A stretch of 64,000 bases of DNA, taken from the NCBI RefSeq assembly GCF_037176765.1, contig NC_090025.1:13255045-13319044 (forward strand), given 5' to 3'. This DNA is from Anolis sagrei. Its lineage: Eukaryota > Chordata > Lepidosauria > Squamata > Anolidae. A program made the position numbers and the translations under genes. Each line of letters starts with the position of its first letter. Position 1 is the stretch's first letter. The notes beneath the pieces were generated by a model. It searched no databases. It saw only the letters and a program-made list of their open reading frames with translations, and had not been told where the DNA came from. Below, piece by piece: positions 54,047-63,656 of this stretch.

Positions 54047-55387
54047 ATGGCTCCTAAGAAGAATGTTGGGATCACTAAGGGCAAGGGCCTGGCCAAAAAG
54101 GCTCCGACCAAGCACCCGTTCCCTTCAAACATGGCCTCTTTGGACAAAGTTAACATCACAATGGAAGATCTCAAGATCTTATTGGATCGGGTGGCTGCAC
54201 TGGAAAGGAGGAACGGAAAAATGACTCCCAGTTCTAGGCCGGTTCGCTTAGCTAGTAAGCGTTTGCTCATAAAATCTCTTCTTTCCCGTATCTCCGCCTT
54301 AGAGGCGGAGTCCAGAAGAAGAAAGAGGGATGTGAGTTCTGGCCAGCCCACAGTCAAGCTGGAGGGTCCCACCAAGACACTGGAGACAGCTCCCCAGGTG
54401 CACATATTGGAGCCATCATTGTCAAGCAGACCCGCAAGTAGCACCCAAGTGGCCAGACCCGCAAGTAACACCCAAGTGGTCAGACCCGCGGGTAACACCC
54501 AAGTGGTCAGACCCGTGAATAACACCCAAGTGGTCAGACCCGCAAGCAACACCCAAGTGGCCAGACCCGCGAGTAACACCAACACAAATTCACAAGCTAG
54601 TGCTGCCCAAAAGTCAACAACATCAGTGCTGCAGCCTCAGAATTGCTGGCCTCAGCAGCCCAACCAGCAGGATTTAGGGACAATAACTAGTGTCCAGACA
54701 TTGCCAGACAGACATGGTCCCTATCATCAATATTGGGGAACTCCTGAGTATCCTCTGAAGGATACCCATGAGAGCAGCACAATTGAGTTGGGTGGACACC
54801 TTGCACAAAAAACAATAGACAAAATACTGAGGGGAGAATACATAGATTTATTTTCACTGCTGTTTAGAGAGCCAGACGAATCAGATGATGAAGAAAATAT
54901 GAAGAAGAGAGAGATAGATCAAATCTTTCCTAATTGGCTTAATGGTTTTATGATATATGCTGTCGTCATAACAAAAGCATATCCGACCAGAGGGTGCTCA
55001 TTATTTAAGTATTTGAACATTATCCACAACACTTACGTTGACTATTCGGGCAACGCTTGGCTGCTTTATGATAAGCGTTTTAGAATGGCAGCAGCTCGGA
55101 ATCCCACATTGAGGTGGGATCTCATTGAAGGTTATCTGTGGATGCAGGTCATAACCCCTCCACGGTGGACTCGGTATGAAAAATCCGACAGTGGCCATAC
55201 CATTCTAACTTCTGAACAGGAACAGAGCCTTTACCAAGTGTCCTCCCAGCAGCAAAAACAAAGGGCCGTGTGCTGGGTATACTCCTCCCAGGGTGAGTGC
55301 TTCAGAAGGGTTTGCAGATTCCAACATTGCTGTTCGATCTGCAATGGAACGCATTCATCCAAATTTTGCAATAGAGAAAATCCCTGA
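54047..55387 (+). CDS. Gag-like frame of DIRS/Ngaro-type (tyrosine recombinase) element, possible host-used gene
   Basis: From ATG at 54047 the frame runs 446 codons without interruption. I chose this start because it follows a good splice acceptor (CTTTCTTTCAACAG, exon from 54046); the frame is open upstream to 53969. Parts: basic N-terminus (APKKNVGITKGKGLAKK); short coiled-coil segments (LKILLDRVAALERR, LLSRISALEAES); seven nonamer repeats of RPASNTQVV type (54424-54585); a conserved helical region with ILRGEYIDLFSLL, WLLYDKRFRMAAARNP and LRWDLIEGYLW; and a C-terminal Cys/His finger CWVYSSQGECFRRVCRFQHC. The last parts are those I recall from Gag-like ORF1 proteins of DIRS-like elements. 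No reverse transcriptase, RNase H or recombinase was seen nearby. Whether it is a partial element or an exapted gene driven from the 52.2 kb island is open. Confidence 0.6.
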   Translation: MAPKKNVGITKGKGLAKKAPTKHPFPSNMASLDKVNITMEDLKILLDRVAALERRNGKMTPSSRPVRLASKRLLIKSLLSRISALEAESRRRKRDVSSGQPTVKLEGPTKTLETAPQVHILEPSLSSRPASSTQVARPASNTQVVRPAGNTQVVRPVNNTQVVRPASNTQVARPASNTNTNSQASAAQKSTTSVLQPQNCWPQQPNQQDLGTITSVQTLPDRHGPYHQYWGTPEYPLKDTHESSTIELGGHLAQKTIDKILRGEYIDLFSLLFREPDESDDEENMKKREIDQIFPNWLNGFMIYAVVITKAYPTRGCSLFKYLNIIHNTYVDYSGNAWLLYDKRFRMAAARNPTLRWDLIEGYLWMQVITPPRWTRYEKSDSGHTILTSEQEQSLYQVSSQQQKQRAVCWVYSSQGECFRRVCRFQHCCSICNGTHSSKFCNRENP

Positions 55388-56523
55388 AAACCATCTGAAA
55401 GGATAATAAATATCCCAAAATGGTACAGGGGACTCCTTCCCTTTCCAAAGAGCCCCAGTGTTGTATTTCAGCATCAATCACTGCAGGCTGATGGGTTCAC
55501 TGATTATTTTGAGTTAGATGGGATTGTGGGCTTTCCTTTTTTGAAGCAGGCCCTGGGATTCAGTCTTGTGCAGAAGGCCATTCTCAAGCAGAGCCAGAAA
55601 ATAAAACTACTTTAGAGGAATAGAATTGCCTCTGATCTTCAAGGCCGTTCATGGGAGTTGGAATCATCCTCTCCAGATAAGGAGTCCAGCAAAGGCGAAT
55701 TGATTAGAAATTCTCATTGGTGACATTAATCTAAGTTAGGAGGCTCACCTGCAAATTCAAGTAGATAGGCAGCTTCGTAGGTCAACACATCTCAGTTGGA
55801 AGTGAATCATAATGTTTTCATGTCTATATATTAGGAGCTGCGGGCTCTTTGCTCTTCAGTTCAGGCAACATGGCTTTTAAGTTACACTCAAGCCTGGGTT
55901 CTCTAGTTCTTGTTTTGGGATTCAAGTAGCTTCGTAGGTCAACACATCTCAGTTGGAAGTGAGTCATAATACTTTCATGTCTATATATTAGGAGCTCTTT
56001 GCTCTTCAGTTCAGGCAACGTGGCTTTTAAGTTACACTCAGGCCTAGGTTCTTGTTTTGGGATTCAAGTAGCTTCATAGGTCAACACATCTCAGTTGGAA
56101 GTGAGTCATAATGCTTTCATGTCTATATATATTAGGAGCTGCGGGCTCTTTGCTCTTCAGTTCAGGCAACATAGCTTTTAAGTTACACTCAAGCCTGGGT
56201 TCTCTAGTTCTTGTTTTGGTTTTGGGATTCAAGTATTCTGGGAATTTTCCCATGTTTTTCCATGTTCATGTCATGTATCCTTGTTCAAGTTGTGCCAATG
56301 GACTCAAGCCGCTTTTGGATTTTGGACTATTCTTGAACAGTCTTGCTAGTGTATTTGCAAGAGACGTTTGATTGCTGACTTTTTGGATATTACACCTATT
56401 TCCCTATTCCTGTTTTTTACTATATATTGTTTGTGTGCTTTTTACAATAAACTGTTTTATCTTTACTCTGGACTCCTGTGTCATGCTCTGGTCATAGGTG
56501 GGGTCAGGTCTGGGGTGCGACAC
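55388..56523 (+). mobile_element. LTR-like 3' region with tandem units (fossil)
   Basis: Downstream of the Gag-like frame is noncoding DNA with three tandem units (55771-55927, 55928-56069, 56070-56236), each starting AGCTTCGTAGGTCAACAC or a close variant and containing TCATGTCTATATATTAGGAG. Then comes a unique stretch with AATAAA at 56446-56451, and an end GGTCTGGGGTGCGACA near 56522. This is the layout of an LTR with duplicated upstream repeats. The element is partial; no pol region was found. Confidence 0.45.
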
Positions 56524-56553
56524 CCACTCCAATTAATCTGCACCAATTAGAAG

Positions 56554-56799
56554 GACCCCCGGTGGCGCAGTGGGTTAAAGCCCTGTGCTGACAGGATTGA
56601 AGACCCGACAGGTCGCAGGTTCGAATCCGGGGAGGTGGATGAGCTCCCTCTATCAGCTCCAGCTCCTCATGCGGGGACATGAGAAGCCTCCCACAAGGAT
56701 GATAAAAACATCAAATCATCCGGGCGTCCCCTGGGCAACGTCCTTGCAGACGGCCAATTCTCTCACAACAGGAGTGACTCCTGACACGACAAAAGAAAA
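56554..56799 (+). mobile_element. tRNA-derived SINE with TSD
   Basis: Head GACCCCCGGTGGCGCAGTGG, box B GGTCGCAGGTTCGAATCC, end GTGACTCCTGACACGACAAA. Target duplication ATTAGAAG at 56546-56553 and 56800-56807. One of the best preserved copies. Confidence 0.93.
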
Positions 56800-56822
56800 A
56801 TTAGAAGTTTGGTTGAATGTCT

Positions 56823-57410
56823 ATAATAATAATAACTTTATTTGTATTCTGCCCTATCTCCCCAGGGGAACTGGGGGCAGATTCCAACGTACAACAGCAA
56901 ACATTCAAAGCTTCCATAAAACAAACACTGACATAAAATCCCAGGAAAACCCAACATATGAAAACAGCAATTAAAAGCTAACACCAAATTAAAGATACTA
57001 TCAATGAATGTCAATAAACCTAATGTCAATAAATTAAAGGAATAGTCAGACAAAAATTATATAATGACATCAAATCTGAACAAACCATATTAATTTATAA
57101 AAGTCAACTTGTGTGGATTAGTTGTGTGGACTATGGTGGTAAATTGGTGTGGCATAGACTAGCAGAGCCTAGATACAAAATAGTTCTCAACCAGGGCCCT
57201 GTAGTGGTCACTCACTGACTAATCCTCTCAATATGTTAGTTCTCAGAAGTAGGTCTTCAGTTGTTTTCTGAAGGAGAGGAGGAAGGGGGCAGCTTTATTT
57301 CTTTAGGAAGGGAGTTCCAAAGGTAGGGTGTGACCACAGAGAAGACCCCCTCTCTTGTTCTCACCAACCATACTTGGGATGGGGGTTGGACCAAGAGCAG
57401 GGCCTCCTCC
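56823..57410 (-). mobile_element. LINE 3' part (L2-type), minus strand
   Basis: AATAATAATAACTTTATTTG then TATTCTGCCCTATCTCCCCA; at the far end AAGGGAGTTCCAAAGGTAGG and AGAGAAGACCCCCTCTCTTG, the reverse of the GERAFSVV/LWN-type coding end. 5' truncated. Confidence 0.55.
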
Positions 57411-57417
57411 CCAGACG

Positions 57418-57818
57418 CCAGCAATGTTCATATTTGGGCATATTGAGTATGTGTAGAGTTTGGTCCAAATCCATCATTGTTTGAGTCCACAGTGATCTCT
57501 GGATGTAGGTGAACTACAACTCCCAAACCAAAGGACACTGCCCACCAAACCCTTCCAGTATTTTCGTTGGTCATGGGAGAACTGTGTACCAAGTTTGGTC
57601 CACTTCCATCATTGGTGGGGTTCAGAATGCTCTTTGATTTATAGGTGAATTATAAATCCCAGCAACTACAACTCCCAAATTACAAAATCATTTTTTTTTG
57701 GGTGAAGGACATACATTGGGTTGTTAGGTGTCTTGTGCCCAAATTTGGTGTTAATTCCCCCAGTGGTTTTTGAGTTCTGTGAATCCCACAAACGAACATT
57801 ACATTTTTATTTATATGT
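57418..57818 (-). mobile_element. Helitron-like fragment, minus strand (probable)
   Basis: It shares with 41616-42170 the blocks TCATATTTGGGCATATTGAG, TGGTGGGGTTCAGAATGCTC, GACATACATTGGGTTGTTAG and AATCCCACAAACGAACATTA, including the AT-rich end. It lacks the CTAG end. Confidence 0.5.
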
Positions 57819-57819
57819 T

Positions 57820-58390
57820 GATGTGGCTTCTAAATACGTCTAGTTGATATGGGGGGGGGGGGGGGGAGATATTGACAAAACTAATCATCAATGGCCAGAC
57901 CATCAAAGCTAGAAGCTCTTGAGTTTCTGAAGACTGCTCAGGGAGCTGTTAGTACTGACTTCCATAAATTATATTGATTTTGCTAGTTTTTGTTAACTCT
58001 GCAGAAAAAGATTCTACTTTCAAAGCAGTTGTACCAAAATACTGCCTAGTTAAAGCAGGCTGACAGTTGACCAAATTATAACTCATCCCTTTGCAAAGAG
58101 TGTCTTTGATAGTTTCTTTTTTGCATTTGGAACCCACTTCATGGCTTTGATGTATGATCTGCGTATAAGATTTATCACTGCCGTAAAGCAAATAAAGCCA
58201 CTATCAGCAATCTGTAAATCTTGATTTATCAGAGCTGTTCTTACACTAGATTTTGAGCTAGAAAATAACTGAGCAGTTAAAAGACGAGAAGAGCACAGCC
58301 CTCCAAATTCTGCTGATCTGCTACTGCTATCAATCTGAGCAAACTATTTTTGACTGGAATCCACTAAGTCACTTACAAATCTATATATTC
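57820..58390. other. Intergenic DNA, nothing recognised
   Basis: A G run of 16 (57851-57866), then unique-looking sequence without a supported exon. An 80-codon minus frame (57949-58191) has no conserved features. Confidence 0.5.
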
Positions 58391-58391
58391 A

Positions 58392-58930
58392 CTAGCCGTC
58401 CCCTGCCACGCATTGCTGTGGCCCACTCTGGTGGTCATGGGGGTTCTGTGTGGGAGGTTTGGCCCAATTCCATTGTTGACGGAGTTCAGAATGCTCTGTG
58501 AATGTAGGTGAACTACAAATCCCAGCAACTACAACTCCCAAATGTCAAGATTCTATTTTTCCCAAACTCCACCAGTGTTTGAGTTTGGGAGTTGTAGTTC
58601 ACCTATATCCAGAGGAATGCTGTGGATTCATGCAATGATGGATCTGGACCAAACTTGGCACGAATACTCAATATGCCCAAATGTGAACACTGGTGGAGTC
58701 TGGGGAAAATAGACCTTAACATTTGGGAGTTGTAGCTGTTGGCATTTATAGTTCACCTACAATCAAAGAGCATTCTGAACTCGACCAACAATAGAATTGG
58801 GTCAAACTTCCCACACAGAATCCCAATGACCAACAGAAAATATTATGTTTTCTGATGGTCTTTGTCAACCCCTTTGACACCCTCTCACGACCCCCTCAGG
58901 GGTCCCGACCCCCAGGTTGAGAAACAGTGA
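58392..58930. mobile_element. Composite of Helitron-like end and SPIN-like hAT end
   Basis: The left part starts at CTAG (58392-58395) with CCGTCCCCTGCCACGCATTG, the Helitron-like terminus. After about 58570 the shared interior turns to the opposite orientation and runs into CAGGGGTCCCGACCCCCAGG then TTGAGAAACAGTG, the hAT right end. No left hAT terminus is present. Probably two insertions or a rearrangement between related interiors. Confidence 0.5.
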
Positions 58931-58956
58931 TCATGGATTGCACGTACCTTCTGCGG

Positions 58957-59110
58957 GAAGGTAACGGTGCACCTTTCTGTCATGCTGGCCACATGACCTA
59001 GGAGATGCCTATGGACAATGCCAGCTCTTCGGCTTAGAAATAGAGATGAGGACCACCCCCAAAATAGGATACGACTAGACTTAATGCCAAGGGGAAACCT
59101 TTACCTTTAT
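58957..59110 (+). mobile_element. Sauria-type SINE, 3' part
   Basis: GGAAGGTAACGGTGCACCTT, CATGCTGGCCACATGACCTA, AATAGGATACGACTAGACTT, then TTAATGCCAAGGGGAAACCT. The head is missing. Confidence 0.7.
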
Positions 59111-59362
59111 TCATAGGTGAGCTCACATGGGCTGACATGTTGACATGGAAACCTAATCAAGCAATGATAGAGAAGACCTAACAAAAAGACATGGATCATG
59201 TTACTTCCAGCAATGTCATGGGTGCCATCAAGGCATGGCCCAATGTCCAAAGGGACTTCAAGCAGTGAATCCAACTGCACCTGAAAGTTTCTCCTCAGTT
59301 CAGGCAAGAGGCTGAGATATGCCAGGCTCAGGTTCTCTTCAGCCTTGACGATTTCCAGTTCT

Positions 59363-59497
59363 TTATATTATTTCCTTGCTGTTGATGAAGTATCTTTGAC
59401 TGAGCTCCTCACATTGCGAAAATCCTTTCACGGAGCTCTTTAAAACTCCCACTTTTTGTCCAGTTGCATCTTGTACAGTGAGTATCTGCCTTAGGAA
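59363..59497 (-). CDS. FAM47E: FAM47E-like, terminal coding exon
   Basis: The acceptor CTGTTTTTGTTCAG opens a 45-codon exon: FLRQILTVQDATGQKVGVLK, SSVKGFSQCEELSQRYFINS, KEII, stop TAA at 59365-59363. It continues phase 0 from the exon at 60442. The FL after the PE junction parallels human FAM47E ...RFLENMY. The tail after that is longer than I recall for human and not obviously conserved. Confidence 0.75.
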   Translation of the reverse strand, partial: FLRQILTVQDATGQKVGVLKSSVKGFSQCEELSQRYFINSKEII

Positions 59498-59667
59498 CTG
59501 AACAAAAACAGAAAAGTCAGCATGTTTTTGGAAAAGAGATCTTACATATGTATTGGATTGGGGCAGAGGGTAGTCTGGACCCTCCAGAAGTCCTACCTAG
59601 CAAAGCAACCATAAAGGATTATGGGAACAGTATCCCAAAGCTTCAGACTTTCCGAGTAGTATGATGA

Positions 59668-59905
59668 CTTGTCAAAGGCTTTCATGGCTGGAATCACTGG
59701 GTTGTTGTGAGTTTTCCGGGCTGTATGGCCATGTTCCAGAAGCATTTTCTCCTGACGTTTTGCCTGCATCTATGGCAGGCATTCTCAGAAATGGTGAGGT
59801 CCTCACAACCTCTGAGGATGCCTGCCATAGATGCAGGTGAAACGTCAGGAAAGAATGCTTCTGGAACATGGCCATACAGCCCGGAAAAATCACAACAACC
59901 CAGTA
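59668..59905. mobile_element. Penelope-like repeat ends in inverted pair (tentative)
   Basis: Minus piece (CAAAGGCTTTCATGGCTGGA ... CTGACGTTTTGCCTGCATCT) is followed directly by a plus piece (ACCTCTGAGGATGCCTGCCA ... CCCGGAAAAATCACAACAAC), separated by about 10 nt. It lies in the intergenic/intron DNA of the FAM47E-like gene between the last two exons. Confidence 0.55.
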
Positions 59906-60441
59906 TTATGATTTCCGGTGAAGGAGGATGGTGGGAGATTTATAGATAAGACTGATTCCCATGTCATTGGTATGGTGAATGTACTTGGGTTTTAATCCGG
60001 ACTTTAATGGAGCCACCCAAGGCGCTGAACATGGTATCACAACACCCTGGATTATTCCTTTAATGTTTGGTCTAACACCTGGAGCAGATTCTGTTGGATT
60101 CAGGTACTTTCCCAAGACATTGGCTCCTTTTGGCAGTCACCTTTACCTGGGTTGGCAAGACAAATGAGCCAAATTTCTTGTATTCTTCCCTCCCATAATA
60201 ACTTTAGTAAATACAAGGCAAACTCTTGCTGAAAGGTTTTCTAGTAAAATTTAAACATACACTTTGAAAATATATTCAGGTTGCACAAGTCCTAACTAAA
60301 AGATTGTCTTGAGTAGAGAAAGAGATCAGCAGAACTTGAAAGAGAAGAAAGAAGATAGGGAGACCATGGTTTCTGGGAGTTTTGGAAAAGATCATGTGAT
60401 CTGGTTGCCTACGTACAGTGACTGCTGGTCACTATGCTTAC

Positions 60442-60519
60442 CTCTGGAAACTGGTATCCTTTCCTTTCAAGAAATTCCTTAAAAGCATGGATTCCGTGAA
60501 GCTCCACAATCTCAGCATC
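60442..60519 (-). CDS. FAM47E: FAM47E-like, penultimate coding exon
   Basis: Acceptor GCTTTTGCAG, then DAEIVELHGIHAFKEFLERK and GYQFPE, donor GAG|GTAAGC (intron from 60441). 26 codons, phase 0 at both ends. It aligns with the human FAM47E C-terminal stretch LADLHGTVAFKDFILSRGY. Confidence 0.9.
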
Positions 60520-60719
60520 CTGCAAAAGCACCACATGGTCAGAGAGAGGAAGGTACACTTTTTGAGCAACTTTCCCAAATCTGGTGCTCTTCACATATGT
60601 TAAATATAAGATATCCCCACTTAGCATGTGCAATCGGGGAGAGAATTCTTTAGCAACACATTCAAAGGAACCTATCTTTATGTTGGATAAAGATTCATGA
60701 AAGAACATTCCTCCCCACC

Positions 60720-60960
60720 ACACAAAGCTCTCTCAACAGGTGGTTATCCAACCTCTGTTTTGAAACCTCAAGAGACTCCACTCTGAAGCTGCAGAGTCCA
60801 CTGTTGAACAACACTTACCATCAGGAAGTTCTTCCTAAGGTTTCAGTGGAATCCCTTTTTCTGAATTTTTAAAATTAATTTTATTTACAGTATTTATATT
60901 CCGCTCTTCTCAGGGCGGATCACAACTCACACATACATGGCAAACATTCAATGCCATTTT
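60720..60960 (-). mobile_element. Old CR1-type end followed by L2-type tail, minus strand
   Basis: 60720-60865 reads CAGGTGGTTATCCAACCTCT and ACCATCAGGAAGTTCTTCCT, a diverged CR1 3' end. 60880-60960 reads TTTTATTTACAGTATTTATA then TTCCGCTCTTCTCAGG, an L2-type tail. Together they lie in a FAM47E-like intron. Confidence 0.55.
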
Positions 60961-61197
60961 CTAGACGGACAGACAGAGGTATTTTTGGCATTTCCACTTT
61001 GGTGCCTGGAGGTTATACTCGATTCCAGCCATAGGGGGGAACTGTCGCTTCATCCACTATGACGCCGAATAATTTTGATTGTATTTCCTCCTTGCTCTTT
61101 GACCTCCAGCATTTTTATGGTGTTGTAAAATACCTCCCGTTTTAAGTGGTCCCTAATTTCTCTACTCACAGCTCAGCTGTTTTTGAACTGCTTAGAT

Positions 61198-61332
61198 CAG
61201 TGGTTCTCAACCTGGGGTTCCCAGATGTTTTTGGCCTTCAACTTCCAGAAATCCTAACAGCTGGTAAACTGGCTGGGATTTCTGGGAGTTGTAGGCCAAA
61301 AACATCTGGGGACCCCAGGTTAAGAACCACTG
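61198..61332. mobile_element. Short hAT MITE with 8-bp TSD
   Basis: TIRs CAGTGGTTCTCAACCTGGGG and CCCCAGGTTAAGAACCACTG. Flanks GCTTAGAT (61190-61197) and GCTTAGGT (61333-61340) match at 7 of 8 bases. Inner arms TCTGGGAGTTGTAGGCCAAA make it strongly palindromic. Confidence 0.9.
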
Positions 61333-61561
61333 GCTTAGGTAAGCTAGACAGTAAGCTAGACTTAACAGCCGGGTGCTCAATCCGATTTGAGCTTCGAACC
61401 TGTCACCTTCCGGTCAGCAGTGATCTATTGTAGGTAGTGATTAACCAGCTGTGCTACAGCCCGGCCCGGTCTGCTCACATTTCAATCCAAATGTGAGTAG
61501 ACCTCCATAAAGAAATGTCCCTTTGGACAACTGAGTGGATGTGTGCCATGTTAGTCTAGTT

Positions 61562-62274
61562 CAGTGTTTCTCAACCTTCCACGACCCCTTAATACAGTTG
61601 TGGTGACCCCCAACAATAACATTATTTTTGTTGTTACTTCAAAATTATAATTTTGCTGCTCTTATGTAAATATCGGATATGCAGGATGGATTTTCATTCA
61701 CTGGACCAAATTGGGCACAAATACTTGATAAACTCAAATTTGAATACTGGTGGGGTTGGGAGGGATTGATTTTGTCATTTGGAAGTTGTAGTTGCTGGGA
61801 TTTATAGTTCACCTACAATCAAAGAGCATTCTGAACTCCTCCAATGATGGAATAGAACCAAACTTGGCATACATAACTCTCATGACCAACAGAAAACACT
61901 GGAAAGGTTTGGTGGGCATTGACCTTGTGTTTTGGAGTTGTAGTTCAGCTACATCCAGAGAGCACTGTGGACTCAAACAATGATGGATCTGGACCAAATT
62001 TGGCATGAATCCTCAATATGCCCAAATGTGAACACTGGTGAAGTTTGGAGAAAATAGACCTTGACGTTTGGGAGTTGTAGTTGCTGGGATTTATAGTTCA
62101 CCTACAATCAAAGAGCATTCTCAACCTCACTAATGATAGAATTGGCCCAAACTTCCCACACGGAACTCCCATGACCAACAGAAAATACTGTCTTTTTGGA
62201 TAGTCTTTGGCAACCCCTCTGACAACCCCCTTGCAACCCCCCAGAGGTCCCGACCCCCAGGTTGAGAAACGCTG
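61562..62274. mobile_element. SPIN-type non-autonomous hAT transposon with TSD
   Basis: TIRs CAGTGTTTCTCAACCTTCC and GGTTGAGAAACGCTG, flanked by 8-bp GTCTAGTT (61554-61561) and GTCTGGTT (62275-62282). The first about 130 bp (GTGGTGACCCCCAACAATAA, ATTATTTTTGTTGTTACTTC, TAAATATCGGATATGCAGGA) match my recollection of SPIN_NA, a horizontally transferred family known from Anolis, frogs and several mammals. The remaining interior (TTTGGAGTTGTAGTTCAGCT, AACAATGATGGATCTGGACC) is not SPIN as I know it and is shared with the Helitron-like copies. Noncoding; in a FAM47E-like intron. Confidence 0.85.
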
Positions 62275-62354
62275 GTCTGGTTGCTTGCATATTGCACTAT
62301 CAATGTAAGGACTTTCACAACGAACTAGAGGATTTGCTATGCAGCTGGGTATAC

Positions 62355-62507
62355 CTTTCCATCAAATGTCTTTCCTGAATTCCAGGTGTCTGCATCCTTT
62401 GATTTGGGGTCCACTAAAGGCTCGTTCCTTTTCTGCTTTTTCCAAGTCTTTGGGTCCAAGTACCAGGCTCCATACCTGATCTTCTCCCACTTAGGCTGGC
62501 AAAATTC
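62355..62507 (-). CDS. FAM47E: FAM47E-like exon with the FAM47 signature
   Basis: Acceptor TTTTTAACAG, then EFCQPKWEKIRYGAWYLDPK, TWKKQKRNEPLVDPKSKDAD, TWNSGKTFDGK, donor AAG|GTATAC (intron from 62354). 51 codons, phase 0 both ends. KWxKxRYGAWYLxPKxWKKQ followed by EPLVDP is the core signature of FAM47 proteins (human FAM47E: KWVKMRYGAWYLNPKLWKKQ). FAM47E is reported as a nuclear/chromatin-associated protein interacting with PRMT5; its function is poorly known. Confidence 0.95.
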
Positions 62508-62633
62508 CTGTTAAAAATAACATCAACAAATAAAATATTAATAGCAGCAGGAAATAATTTCTAATTGCATTTTTACCCCCTCCACCTCTACTGTGCATCA
62601 AAGATCCTTCAAAGACTGGAGGATTCGACAGTT

Positions 62634-62880
62634 TCACAGAGTTGGAAGGGGCCTCTTGATCCATTGTCAGCTCTTTGCTAGATGCACAAAATCCAGACAG
62701 AATATCCCCAGCAATTAGCTGCCCTGCCTCTTTCTGAAGCCATCCAGAGAAGGCAATCTCACCACCCCTATAGACAGTTGACTCCACTGCCATACTGCTT
62801 TCACTGTCAAAATGTTCTTCTAATGTTCAATCCAAATCTATCTTCCTGTAACTTCAGACCATTAGATCTAGTTCATCTCA
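62634..62880 (-). mobile_element. Old CR1-type 3' end, minus strand
   Basis: TTCACAGAGTTGGAAGGGGC, AGCCATCCAGAGAAGGCAAT, CTTTCACTGTCAAAATGTTC: a diverged reversed CR1 end, directly left of the mariner copy. Confidence 0.55.
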
Positions 62881-62890
62881 ACCTAAAGTA

Positions 62891-63618
62891 CGAGGGTTGA
62901 ATGAAAAGTAATGCCTCCACCTTCGTTACTTGGGTTTGGAGGGGAATATTTTAATAAATCAAATGCAGAAATAATCCTTAGAATGTGCTCTTTAACTACC
63001 ACTGTTCACCTTTCCACATAATCACCAGACAATTGGATACATTTCTGCCAACAATGAACAAGTTTTCTGAAGCTGTCGCGGAAGAAGTCGACACTCTGTT
63101 TCTGCAACCCATTGCGCCAAGCAAAGCAATAATGTGACCCACACGTTCTTGTGAAATGCCAATTATGCTTGAAATTTCTCTCTGAGTGATACGACGACCG
63201 TCCTGAACCAATCTTTGCTTGTGAAACTCAGTGGTTGCTGTCACAGGATGTCTAACTCTTTGTCACACAAGTCAGATGTTCCCATCTCAACATCTTTAAA
63301 CTTACTCAACAACACACAGTACTCACATCAACACAATCACCATAAACAGTTTGCGTTCTCTTATGAATCTCCTTTGGGGTGACACCTTCTGCTGCCTAGA
63401 ATTCAATGACTGCATGTTGCTTAAGTCGCATTGACTGACCGTCTGCGCAGGGTTCCATACTTTGCACTTTAACAACACAACCGTTCAATGCTAAGGCTTC
63501 CCGTCAAAATGGAACTGTAGAGGAGAGTCTACTGAACAAGCCAGTACCTGCCACATACTAGTACTGCCTTCTGTTGTGGAGTTACGTAGGTGGAGGCATT
63601 ACTTTTCATTCATCCTTG
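62891..63618 (-). mobile_element. Internally reduced mariner transposon with TA duplication
   Basis: TIRs of about 30 bp: left GGGTTGAATGAAAAGTAATG, right CATTACTTTTCATTCATCC; inner ends both TGCCTCCACC, flanked by TA at 62889-62890 and 63619-63620. On the minus strand a transposase remnant reads RRITQREISSIIGISQERVG, the helix-turn-helix of mariner transposases. At 728 bp it is shorter than full mariner copies (about 1.3 kb), and the catalytic region appears largely missing. In a FAM47E-like intron. Confidence 0.92.
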
Positions 63619-63656
63619 TATCACATACCAGTACCTAAAAGCTGAGGTTCACATAC

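Noticed and set aside
57949-58191. 80-codon minus frame
   Set aside because: No recognisable motif and no good splice sites; unique DNA, but no support for coding.
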